Assembly: GCF_001580615.1 (NCBI RefSeq)
Contig: NZ_LHZC01000055.1
Location: forward strand, 186,001-250,000
Source: Acetobacter malorum
GTDB lineage: Bacteria; Pseudomonadota; Alphaproteobacteria; Acetobacterales; Acetobacteraceae
Direction of reading: 5' to 3'
DNA length: 64,000 bases
Below the pieces are notes generated by a model. That model was not told where the DNA came from, searched no databases, and worked only from the letters and a program-made list of their open reading frames with translations. Below, piece by piece: positions 26,535 to 33,765 of this stretch. The translations under genes and the position numbers were made by a program. Position 1 is the first letter of the stretch; every line of letters starts with the position of its first letter.

Positions 26535-26900
26535 TCAAGGAGCCGGTTTCGGCATCCAACCTGCTTCTTCACCGATGACTTGTTTGCCTGCCGGGTCTTT
26601 CAACCGGGTTGCAGGTGGAACCGTCGGGTTTGATGGATAACTGCGGCCATTAAAGCGCAGTCGTGCCTCGTATCCGAGAATAATTCCACCACCCGCAACC
26701 AACACTCCAAGATCGTGCCAGTCATGTGTGATTGTCGGCAGCACTTTTATGGGTGGCCGGGTGATCGAAATGCTCGTCACCCGCCGATAACTGGTTGGAG
26801 TGAGCGACAAGACATAGAGGACGCATCCTCCGCTGCGTTGGCCGCCGGTGTCAGAGCCACGAGAGTCGCGATGAGCCACATCTTCGGATACTTCACATCC
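26535..26900 (-). pseudogene. Frameshifted small secreted protein
   Basis: One reverse frame encodes a clear signal peptide (MWLIATLVALTPAANAAED, Met at 26881) and continues to SLQPVIGG, then stops at 26777-26779. The adjacent frame continues VTSISITRPPIKVLP, GYEARLRFNGRSYPSNPTVPP and GEEAGWMPKPAP to the stop at 26535. Adding one G to the GGG run just before the stop restores a single frame of about 115 residues, so one base has probably been lost. I do not recognise the family. A sequencing error is the main alternative. Confidence 0.45.
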
Positions 26901-27053
26901 AGCTTCCTCACCGCTGTCAGACGCTACCGTATATCTATGCCGGGTCCGACACCGCAGCAGCTCCATCCGCCCGCAAGCAAATTGGCAAACTTCAAATCAA
27001 GATTGGCAAACGCGCATCTTAACTTGTTATTTTTTCTATATATTTATGGAAAT

Positions 27054-27130
27054 TGGTGGACCCGAGAGGATTCGAACCTCCGGCCTTCAGATTCGGAATC
27101 TGACGATCTATCCAACTGATCTACGGGTCC
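27054..27130 (-). tRNA. tRNA-Arg (anticodon CCG)
   Basis: The minus strand reads GGACCCGTAG at the 5' end, an anticodon stem-loop with loop TTCCGAA (anticodon CCG), a T-arm GGTTCGAATCC and an encoded 3' CCA. The acceptor stem GGACCCG/CGGGTCC is perfect. Confidence 0.95.
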
Positions 27131-27320
27131 TTGGGCTTCTCCCTAGCGCAAAGGCGGGGGGCTTGCCAAGCCTGTATTGCGGGGGAGGGATAAATTCCCT
27201 GCGCCCCGCCTCCACATCCCCTCGCGGGGCGCAGAGCAGCCCGACCTTGCCGCGTGCTGGTGTCTGTCCCTATTCTGTCCGCCTCAATGCTGTTTGGCAG
27301 ATACAAAGAGGACCAAGCCT

Positions 27321-27764
27321 ATGCTGAAACTTCGCCCTGTCTTTCTGGCCCTGACCGGCTGTCTGGCTCTGTCCGCCGCTCTGCCGCAGGCTCACGCCGC
27401 CACGTCCGGCGTGCTGACGGTCCCCGCCGGCCCCGCCCCCATGACAGCCGCCACCGCAGCGCCCGGCGTGCTGGATTATGATGGCATCCCCACGGTCGAA
27501 CACGCCTCTGCGGAGAATGTCGGCGGCCTGATGTATTATTGTGATTCCCACAAGCTGGTCACGGATACCACCGTCCGCTCCCTTGGCCGCCAGCTCGCCA
27601 GCCGCGAGGGCATTCGCACCAACCCGGCTTACGCATGGGGCGGGCAGGGGCGTCTGATGCTCAGCCCGACAGTGATGTTTGACATCACAACCCTCAACCG
27701 GGACCAGCAGGAAGCCGTCTGCAGCCGCTCCGCTCTGCGCGGCCCGGCTCTGCTGGCGCAGTAA
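27321..27764 (+). CDS. Hypothetical secreted protein
   Basis: A 147-aa protein with a signal peptide (MLKLRPVFLALTGCLALSA...PQAHA, cleavage near residue 27). The mature part contains two Cys (in MYYCDSHKLV and AVCSRSA) that may form a disulfide. A ribosome site AAGAGGA precedes ATG 27321. I do not recognise the family. The next gene (GAF-type reductase) begins 8 bp after its stop, so the two are probably cotranscribed. Confidence 0.75.
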   Translation: MLKLRPVFLALTGCLALSAALPQAHAATSGVLTVPAGPAPMTAATAAPGVLDYDGIPTVEHASAENVGGLMYYCDSHKLVTDTTVRSLGRQLASREGIRTNPAYAWGGQGRLMLSPTVMFDITTLNRDQQEAVCSRSALRGPALLAQ

Positions 27765-27772
27765 GCGCTACC

Positions 27773-28324
27773 ATGAGCGCCCCGGCCCATCGCCTCACCC
27801 CGGAAGATCTGCTTTCCGCCGCCACAGGTCTGCTGGCGGCGGAGCAGGACCCTCTGGCCAATATGGCTAATCTGTCCGCCCTTATTTTTGAGGCGCTGCC
27901 AGATCTCAACTGGGCCGGGTTCTACCTCTACCGCCCGCACGCCAAGGCACCAGCCACGCTGTTCACGCTGGCTTCCGCTGCACCGTCCGGCCAGCCTGAG
28001 GCGTCTTCCTCACAGGGCGAACTGGTCCTCGGCCCCTTTCAGGGGCGTGTGGCCTGCACCCGTATTGCTATGGGGAAGGGGGTTTGCGGCACGGCGGCGC
28101 AGACCCGCACCACCCAGCGCGTGGCGGATGTGCATGCGTTTCCCGGTCATATCGCGTGTGATGCCGCTTCCGCGTCTGAAATTGTTATTCCGCTGGTCGC
28201 ACAGGGTCACCTTCTCGGCGTGCTGGATCTCGACAGCCCCCGCAAAGACCGGTTTTCCCCGGCAGACCAAACTCTTCTGGAAACGCTGGTCACAACTTTT
28301 CTCGCAACACTCCCGACGGCCTAA
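27773..28324 (+). CDS. msrC: Free methionine-(R)-sulfoxide reductase (GAF-domain fRMsr)
   Basis: It reduces free methionine-R-sulfoxide. The single GAF domain carries the family motif string LVLGPFQGRVACTRI near residue 85, GKGVCGTAA near 105 and DVHAFPGHIACDAASASEIV near 125-145, including the redox-active cysteines. Length (183 aa) is slightly above the 160-165 aa norm. Together with msrB at 13883 it gives the organism repair of both protein-bound and free R-sulfoxide. Confidence 0.9.
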   Translation: MSAPAHRLTPEDLLSAATGLLAAEQDPLANMANLSALIFEALPDLNWAGFYLYRPHAKAPATLFTLASAAPSGQPEASSSQGELVLGPFQGRVACTRIAMGKGVCGTAAQTRTTQRVADVHAFPGHIACDAASASEIVIPLVAQGHLLGVLDLDSPRKDRFSPADQTLLETLVTTFLATLPTA

Positions 28325-28333
28325 GGCCTTCTC

Positions 28334-28585
28334 TCAGGCAAAGCATGGCTCCGGCGTTTCATCCGGAATTTTCCCGGTTTTTCCACCGGAGGCATCGTCC
28401 CGCCCTGGCGTCTCTGCCTGAGTAGGGTCGGCTTTGCCTGTTGCCGTGGTGTCTGCCGTATCCGCCACGGCCTCAGTCTCAGGGCGTTCAGCCCGTTTGG
28501 AGCGGGGGTTTAAAATGCCCCGCTCAAAGCGAGACCCATGCAATAAACCAGAGCTTGCACGGCTGGTGTCAAAGGGGCGTCTCAT
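28334..28585 (-). CDS. Small disordered hypothetical protein (83 aa)
   Basis: This is rich in Arg, Thr, Asp, Glu and Pro, with no hydrophobic core, and is probably intrinsically disordered. A very good ribosome site, AAGGAGG, lies just upstream of ATG 28585, supporting real translation. No family is recognised. It converges on msrC with 9 bp between stops. Confidence 0.55.
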   Translation of the reverse strand: MRRPFDTSRASSGLLHGSRFERGILNPRSKRAERPETEAVADTADTTATGKADPTQAETPGRDDASGGKTGKIPDETPEPCFA

Positions 28586-28786
28586 AACGGCCTCCTTAAT
28601 TTTTTCATTTTGTTATCTTTTAAATATGGGGTGCCGCACCCGGGAATAAAAGGGCCTCTTTAAAGAAAGACCAACTCTTTTGCGCAAAGGTGGACGCAAA
28701 GGGGCGCACATTGTCTCCACAGCACTCTTTCGATACGCTTACAGGCAGATCTGCCTCATTATCTGGCAGAAGAAAGGAATATAGAG

Positions 28787-29188
28787 ATGCGTCGATTGAT
28801 CACTCTGAGCGTTCTTGCCGCTCTGGCTGGCACAACAGTTACCGCCGCACAAGCAGAACCGGGCGGCTGCCTGAAATACGGGGCTGTGGGCGCTGTAGGC
28901 GGCCATGTCGCCAATCATGGCGTTCTGGGTGCCGTGGGCGGTTGCATCACCGGCATGTATCGCCGCCACGTCTATCGTAAGGAAGCCAAGCAGAAGGCTG
29001 CTCTGTATGATCAGGAGCATCCCGGCGCAAAAGGCACCTACGCCCAGAAGGCCACAGCGTATGACGTGGAACATTCCACCCAGCCCGGCAAAATGACGCC
29101 GGACGCCGCCCCGCAGAACGGAGTACAGCCCGGCCAGGCACCGCAGGGTCAGCCTGTTCAGCCCCAGCAGGGCGACACCCGCCTCTAA
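28787..29188 (+). CDS. Hypothetical secreted glycine-zipper-like protein
   Basis: 133 aa with a signal peptide (MRRLITLSVLAALAGTT...AQA). A short Gly/Ala-rich hydrophobic hairpin (GAVGAVGGHVANHGVLGAVGG) resembles glycine-zipper envelope proteins. A charged middle and a Pro/Gln-rich tail follow. Two Cys (CLKYGA and GGCITG) flank the hairpin. Function is unknown. A hairpin terminator follows. Confidence 0.75.
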   Translation: MRRLITLSVLAALAGTTVTAAQAEPGGCLKYGAVGAVGGHVANHGVLGAVGGCITGMYRRHVYRKEAKQKAALYDQEHPGAKGTYAQKATAYDVEHSTQPGKMTPDAAPQNGVQPGQAPQGQPVQPQQGDTRL

Positions 29189-29198
29189 AAACTGCCAG

Positions 29199-29230
29199 CC
29201 CCTCCGCCAGCTTTTTTGCAGGCGGAGGGG
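29199..29230 (+). terminator. Hairpin after the glycine-zipper protein gene
   Basis: Perfect 10-bp stem CCCCTCCGCC/GGCGGAGGGG (29199-29208, 29221-29230) with a T-rich loop. It has no clear T tail, and it lies just before the DUF3147 gene. Confidence 0.55.
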
Positions 29231-29249
29231 TTCTGCACCGGAAAGAACG

Positions 29250-29597
29250 ATGTTTTTCTGGCTCAAAGCCCTTCTCTCCGGCCTGACCATTGCTCTGGTC
29301 TCCACGCTCGCCCGCCGCTACCCCGGCCTTGGCGCGCTGGTCGCGTCTCTCCCCCTTATTTCCGTCTTTGGGATGATCTGGCTCTGGCTGGAAACCAAAG
29401 ACCCCGCCCGCATGGAAGCGCATGTCGGGGCCACGTTCTGGTACGTACTACCCTCCCTGCCTATGTTCCTGCTCATCCCATGGATCATGCGGCACGGCGT
29501 GCCCTTCTGGCTGGCATTATGCACCGGCTGCGGCGTCACCATCCTGCTCTACATGGGCATGGTCTGGCTTGCCCCCAAAATCGGTATTCAGATGTAG
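29250..29597 (+). CDS. DUF3147 membrane protein
   Basis: This 115-aa protein has about four hydrophobic helices and the family pattern LARRYPGLGALVASLPLISV with IWLWLETKDP. Function is unknown. Its stop lies 5 bp from the convergent recombinase gene stop, so the recombinase cassette is inserted tightly against it. Confidence 0.8.
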   Translation: MFFWLKALLSGLTIALVSTLARRYPGLGALVASLPLISVFGMIWLWLETKDPARMEAHVGATFWYVLPSLPMFLLIPWIMRHGVPFWLALCTGCGVTILLYMGMVWLAPKIGIQM

Positions 29598-29602
29598 GGG
29601 CG

Positions 29603-30232
29603 TTAGCACGGAGGGTGCCGCCCTCTTTTTTTGATCTTGGCAATATCTGGCTGATAGCTACCCTGAGCGCGCGCAATACGGGAGACGGTGCTGTTATCAA
29701 TGCCAAAGCTTTCCGCAATGGATTGCAGGGATTCCCCTATTTTTCGCCTGTTGATAATGCTTTGCCGTTGATCATCAGTAATCCGGCGTGGTCGGCCCAT
29801 CCGTTTCCCTTGCTCTATAGCCCGGGCTCGACCTTCAGCCGTGCGTGTGCGGATCAAATCACGCTCCACATCAGCTAACCCTCCTAAAACGGCCAGCATA
29901 AGTCGCCCTGTGCTGGTGTTAGTATTGGTCCAGGGTTCACCCAGAGAATAAAACGTGGCCTTTTGGTCAGTAATCGTCTTCACAATAGAAAAAAGATCAA
30001 ATGTGCTACGGGCCAGTCTGTCCAGGCGCGCGACCACCACCATCTGGCCTTCTTTCAGGTTGGCCAGCAATTTTCTTAACTCTTTTCGGTCAGTATCGGC
30101 ACCGCTTGCTTTTTCACAATAAATGCGGCGGCATCCGTATTCTTTGAGCTTTTTTATCTGAATATCCAAAGTCTGGTCTACCGTGCTTACACGCGCATAA
30201 CCGACTTTATAACCTGATTTTTGAGAATTCAT
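29603..30232 (-). CDS. Small serine recombinase (resolvase/invertase family), cassette B
   Basis: 209 aa. Catalytic Ser16 is in YARVST, followed by VARLDRLARSTFDLF near 75, TSTGRLMLAVLGGLADVERDLIRTRT near 110-135 and a C-terminal HTH (LQSIAESFGIDNSTVSRI) near 170. The segment LADVERDLIRTRTAEGRARA is identical to that of the cassette A enzyme. It is divergent from Hint gene 2, with 194 bp between start codons, almost the same as the 192 bp in cassette A. The C-terminal tail (KIKKRGRHPPC) differs from cassette A. Confidence 0.9.
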   Translation of the reverse strand: MNSQKSGYKVGYARVSTVDQTLDIQIKKLKEYGCRRIYCEKASGADTDRKELRKLLANLKEGQMVVVARLDRLARSTFDLFSIVKTITDQKATFYSLGEPWTNTNTSTGRLMLAVLGGLADVERDLIRTRTAEGRARAIEQGKRMGRPRRITDDQRQSIINRRKIGESLQSIAESFGIDNSTVSRIARAQGSYQPDIAKIKKRGRHPPC

Positions 30233-30272
30233 TGTCTGTAAAACACATAAAAATATGCAGGAATTTTCTGTG

Positions 30273-30291
30273 AAACTCCTGATTTAAGCAA
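30273..30291 (-). repeat. Left inverted site of recombinase cassette B
   Basis: AACTCCTGATTTAAGCAA (30274-30291) is the exact inverse complement of 30404-30421: an 18-bp perfect inverted repeat. The site lies about 42 bp before the recombinase start. The 112 bp between the sites contains a possible promoter toward the recombinase (minus-strand TTGTTG, 18 bp, TATAGT). Confidence 0.75.
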
Positions 30292-30402
30292 GGACAAATG
30301 GATGGACTCGTTTCAGTTGACTGTCGAGGCGATTACTATAACACCAAAGATATCAGCGCAACAAAAATGTAAAAAATGTACATATTTGATTTCACGAACT
30401 CC

Positions 30403-30422
30403 TTTGCTTAAATCAGGAGTTA
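30403..30422 (+). repeat. Right inverted site of recombinase cassette B, overlapping the Hint gene 2 ribosome site
   Basis: TTTGCTTAAATCAGGAGTTA includes TAAATC-AG-GAGTTA, an imperfect dyad around AG, and ends 4 bp before the Hint gene 2 ATG. The AGGAG in the site can serve as ribosome site, so an inversion would change the promoter but keep translation signals. Confidence 0.75.
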
Positions 30423-30426
30423 GGAA

Positions 30427-32265
30427 ATGACACAATATCACGACACAGTGAATGGTATAACTTACGATATCGACACAAAAGCAGGTTTTCTGGACCTCCA
30501 AACGAACGTCACCATAACCGACAGTAATGGGAGCGTCATTTTCAATAAGAATCTCCCCCATGATAGCGTTGTGGTAGAAGACAAAACAGTCTTTTCCCTT
30601 TTGGGAGGGGGGACTTATGTTACACGTCCCGGAACAACGAGTAAGATAGATTTTGCCGGAACATTTCTCACAGGCACGACCTATTATATAGGCGGCAACA
30701 CCTCCATCAATGTTGGCGGCAGTGCGCTCACAAGCTCAACAATTAATGTTTTCGGCGGGGATGCAACATTAACCGGTGGTGCGCTGGGAAGCGGGTTTAG
30801 CAGTAACACCGTCAATATCGGCTATGGCGGGAAATTTAATACCGGAAATACCTTTCTGAGCTTCCTGTCGGGAACAACGATCAATTTTACGGACGGTGGC
30901 GGAACTCTGGTTGTTAACGGGGGTTCCAGCACGATCGATCTGAGCGGCAAAACCTCCATTAACAATTACAATCCCGCTTATGATACGATCGAGTTCGAAA
31001 ATCAGACAACGGTTATAGATCGTTATACAATTTTCTATAATAAGGACGGTTCAGTCACCGTAACGCTCAAGGATGAGAATGGATATACGGTTGGCTCCTA
31101 TACGGCCAATTTAGCGGATGGTGTCACCCTTCCTGAAGGGCTCTTCTACGTAGACCAAGGGGATAACCCGCTTAAAATTACGTATGATGGGCAGAATACC
31201 TATATTGGGGTCTGCTTTTTGGCAGGATCAATGATTCGTACTCCCGAGGGTGACCAAGCGGTAGAAAGCATCCAGATTGGTGACGAGGTCATCACGTTTG
31301 ATTGGAAAAGCAACAAGGATATTGTAAGCCCCGTTGTCTGGGTCGGGAAGGCCCATATGACTGTCCGCCCTGATCTGCCGGATGATGAAGCTGGCTATCC
31401 TGTAAGCGTTCTTAAAAATGCCGTTGCGGAGGGTGTGCCTTATAAAGATATGCTGATTACAGCAGAGCATTGCCTGTTTTTTGAAAACAGGTTCGTCCCG
31501 GTGCGTATGCTGGTAAATGGTGTCTCCATTTTCTATGATAAATCGATCATGTCTTATGACTACTATCATGTGGAAACAGAGCATCATTCGGTGATTACAG
31601 CCGATGGTATGCTGACAGAAAGCTATCTGGATACAGGGAACCGCCGTTCTTTCCGGCAGAATGGAAAAATTGTTGGTTTACGTGGTGCAATCAAAAATTG
31701 GGTAGAGGATGCTGCTGCTCCGTTGGGTGTCGATCGCTCTTTTGCAGAGCCTTTGTTCCATGCTCTGGATGAGCGGAAAAGTGAGGTTAAAACCACACAG
31801 AAAAAAACAAAAACCCAAGACATGACTAATGATCCGGATCTGCACCTGATCACAGAATCAGGAGCAGTTATTCGCCCTATTCGTCGCATGGGCGGGCAAT
31901 ACAGTTTTATGCTGCCGTCTCGTACAAAGTCGGTGCGCATCATGTCTCGTGTGAGCAGACCGTCGGACGTAATCGGCCCATTTGTGGATGATCGTCGTTA
32001 CCTGGGCGTTGCCGTAACAGATCTCTGTCTGTTGTCTGCCAGATCTCAGCATGCCCTTATGTCTCATCTGCAGGTAGAAAAACCAGAAGGGTGGTATCTA
32101 ACAGACGGGAGTGATCGTATCTGGACAAATGGGGCTGCATTGCTGCCCGTAGCCGACCGTCTGGAGTCTGATAAAGTCAGTCTTTTATCCATAACGATTC
32201 TTGAAAATAACTCTTATTTTTTGGATAATTCGACAAAACGGGAAAGTGTAAAAAATTCAGCCTGA
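30427..32265 (+). CDS. Hint-domain surface protein 2 (612 aa), paired with a serine recombinase
   Basis: The N-terminal ~260 residues are a Gly/Thr/Ser/Asn-rich beta-repeat region without a signal peptide. The Hint domain begins at Cys263 (CFLAGSMIRT), with LITAEHCLFF, YYHVETEHHSV and ESYLDTGNR. The shared C-terminal region carries NDPDLHLITESGAVIRPI, SRPSDVIGPFVDDRR and WTNGAALLPV, ending KNSA. The passenger differs strongly from Hint gene 1 while the Hint and C-terminal parts are similar. It is transcribed away from the recombinase gene, across the invertible-candidate spacer. Confidence 0.85.
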   Translation: MTQYHDTVNGITYDIDTKAGFLDLQTNVTITDSNGSVIFNKNLPHDSVVVEDKTVFSLLGGGTYVTRPGTTSKIDFAGTFLTGTTYYIGGNTSINVGGSALTSSTINVFGGDATLTGGALGSGFSSNTVNIGYGGKFNTGNTFLSFLSGTTINFTDGGGTLVVNGGSSTIDLSGKTSINNYNPAYDTIEFENQTTVIDRYTIFYNKDGSVTVTLKDENGYTVGSYTANLADGVTLPEGLFYVDQGDNPLKITYDGQNTYIGVCFLAGSMIRTPEGDQAVESIQIGDEVITFDWKSNKDIVSPVVWVGKAHMTVRPDLPDDEAGYPVSVLKNAVAEGVPYKDMLITAEHCLFFENRFVPVRMLVNGVSIFYDKSIMSYDYYHVETEHHSVITADGMLTESYLDTGNRRSFRQNGKIVGLRGAIKNWVEDAAAPLGVDRSFAEPLFHALDERKSEVKTTQKKTKTQDMTNDPDLHLITESGAVIRPIRRMGGQYSFMLPSRTKSVRIMSRVSRPSDVIGPFVDDRRYLGVAVTDLCLLSARSQHALMSHLQVEKPEGWYLTDGSDRIWTNGAALLPVADRLESDKVSLLSITILENNSYFLDNSTKRESVKNSA

Positions 32266-32317
32266 AGAGACGATCATTCTTTCGGCTGTGTCGGTTCGGA
32301 AGAATTGGGATAGAATT

Positions 32318-32347
32318 AGAGGGGGAGCGCTTCATGTGCTCCCCTTC
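32318..32347 (+). terminator. Hairpin terminator after Hint gene 2
   Basis: GGGGAGC/GCTCCCC stem (32322-32328, 32338-32344), extended by TTAGA/TTCTAA, between convergent Hint gene 2 and a LysR gene. Confidence 0.65.
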
Positions 32348-32371
32348 TAAAATGGCTTTGCAATAAGAATA

Positions 32372-33313
32372 TTATTTCGAGAAAATTCTTAAAATCTTTG
32401 CCGAAATATAGTCGCTGGCATACTGTGCTGCCGGGCTAAGATGTGTATCGCGCAGCCAAACCATCCCACTTTCAAGCTGTAATTCAGGAAGAAACCGCAA
32501 ATGTGTGTCGGGGTCGACCACCTCGCGCCCCAGAGATTTGAGCATGCTAAACGGCAAAAGTGTGAAGGCGTCAGAAATATCAACAAGTTTTTGCGCGCCG
32601 AGTGGAGAGTTAATTTCAATGCGTCGTGGTGGCAGGCGTAACCCTCTGGCCGCCAGAATGGAATCAAATCTGTCTCGCATTGCCATGCCAGGTACAGGGA
32701 TAACCCATGTGGCTGATACAAACTCCTCCCACCGTTCCAGAACATCCGGCACGGAGTGGATAGAGCTCATGCTCGCAACAACATATTGCTCACTCGCCAG
32801 TTTTTTCGTTTTCAGGCGTGGGTGGTTTGTAATGTCAGAAAGATTAATAAAAATAAAATCGTACAAATTCTCTTGCAGGCCGGCCAGAAGGTGCTGCCGT
32901 GCTGCATATTCGAATGTCAGATTCATATTCGGATGTTCTTTTTTTAATTTAGCAACACTGCGCGCAATGGTTTCCTGCAACATAGGTGTCTGGAATCCGA
33001 TTTTTACGCTGTCATGAAAACTTTCTTCCAAAAGCGTAAAATCAGCCATGAGGTTTTTCAGTTCGGCGTCAATCCGCCTGCCTGAAATCAGAAAACGCTC
33101 GCATAGAGGGGTCGGCAAAAACCCAGATGCTGTACGCGCAAAAAGCTGAACTCCCAGAATACCTTCCAGTTCACGGCAGGATTTAGAAACTGCGGCAGGG
33201 GTAATATTCAGGCGTTCTGCTGCCAGCCGAATGCTTTTTGCGCAGGCAAGCGTTTCAACCAGCCGAAAATACCGCAACTTCATATGCGTGCGCAGATCAG
33301 GAAACTTCGCCAC
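32372..33313 (-). CDS. LysR-family transcriptional regulator
   Basis: N-terminal winged HTH: FRLVETLACAKSIRLAAERLNITPAAVSKSCRELEGILGVQLFART (residues about 16-60, written by the block LNITPAAVSKSCRELE). A periplasmic-binding-like effector domain follows. Start is GTG 33313; ATG 33283 is possible but would remove 10 residues. It is divergent from Hint gene 3, 452 bp away, so Hint gene 3 is a likely target. The effector is unknown. Confidence 0.88.
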   Translation of the reverse strand: MAKFPDLRTHMKLRYFRLVETLACAKSIRLAAERLNITPAAVSKSCRELEGILGVQLFARTASGFLPTPLCERFLISGRRIDAELKNLMADFTLLEESFHDSVKIGFQTPMLQETIARSVAKLKKEHPNMNLTFEYAARQHLLAGLQENLYDFIFINLSDITNHPRLKTKKLASEQYVVASMSSIHSVPDVLERWEEFVSATWVIPVPGMAMRDRFDSILAARGLRLPPRRIEINSPLGAQKLVDISDAFTLLPFSMLKSLGREVVDPDTHLRFLPELQLESGMVWLRDTHLSPAAQYASDYISAKILRIFSK

Positions 33314-33765
33314 CTCACATTCTCCTCAAGGCTCAAGAGTGTCTTAAGGTTGTGAGTGCTTGTCAGAAAAAATCTTCTTCCTCACCTAACCTCTGATTCG
33401 GCTGCTTATCTCATAAAATAAAAAACAGGACATTACAGAGACAGGAATCAACTATTAAATTTTTATTAGGATAACAAGGTGGTTTATGGCCCTTAATATT
33501 TTGTTAACTATATTAGCTAAAAGTAAGAAGGCGCATTGGTGTGTTTGTTCTTGCTGGCACTCCCGTGGTCGTCTGGTTTTTTTTCGGCCAGATCCACACG
33601 TTTTGATACGGCTTCAAAATTAAAAACCCTTACTAAACCGCCATTTTTCCCTATTTTAAAATTCGATAAACTAAACGGTTTACGCATAACAACCATTATT
33701 CGATTTTCTTAGTTAGTAAAAAAAATACTATCGGCTTGATTTCAGGCTCAACAGGAAAAAATAAT
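33314..33765. promoter_or_regulatory. Divergent promoter region, LysR / Hint gene 3
   Basis: No gene is seen in this AT-rich region. The part at about 33684-33742 (including TATTCGATTTTCTTAG and an A8 run) resembles 37162-37220 upstream of Hint gene 4 (TTTTCGATTTTATTCG and A7), indicating a duplicated leader. Confidence 0.5.

Noticed and set aside
27054-27130. tRNA-Arg considered as an integration site for the neighbouring genes
   Set aside because: I found no partial tRNA duplicate or integrase nearby; the serine recombinases do not need a tRNA site.
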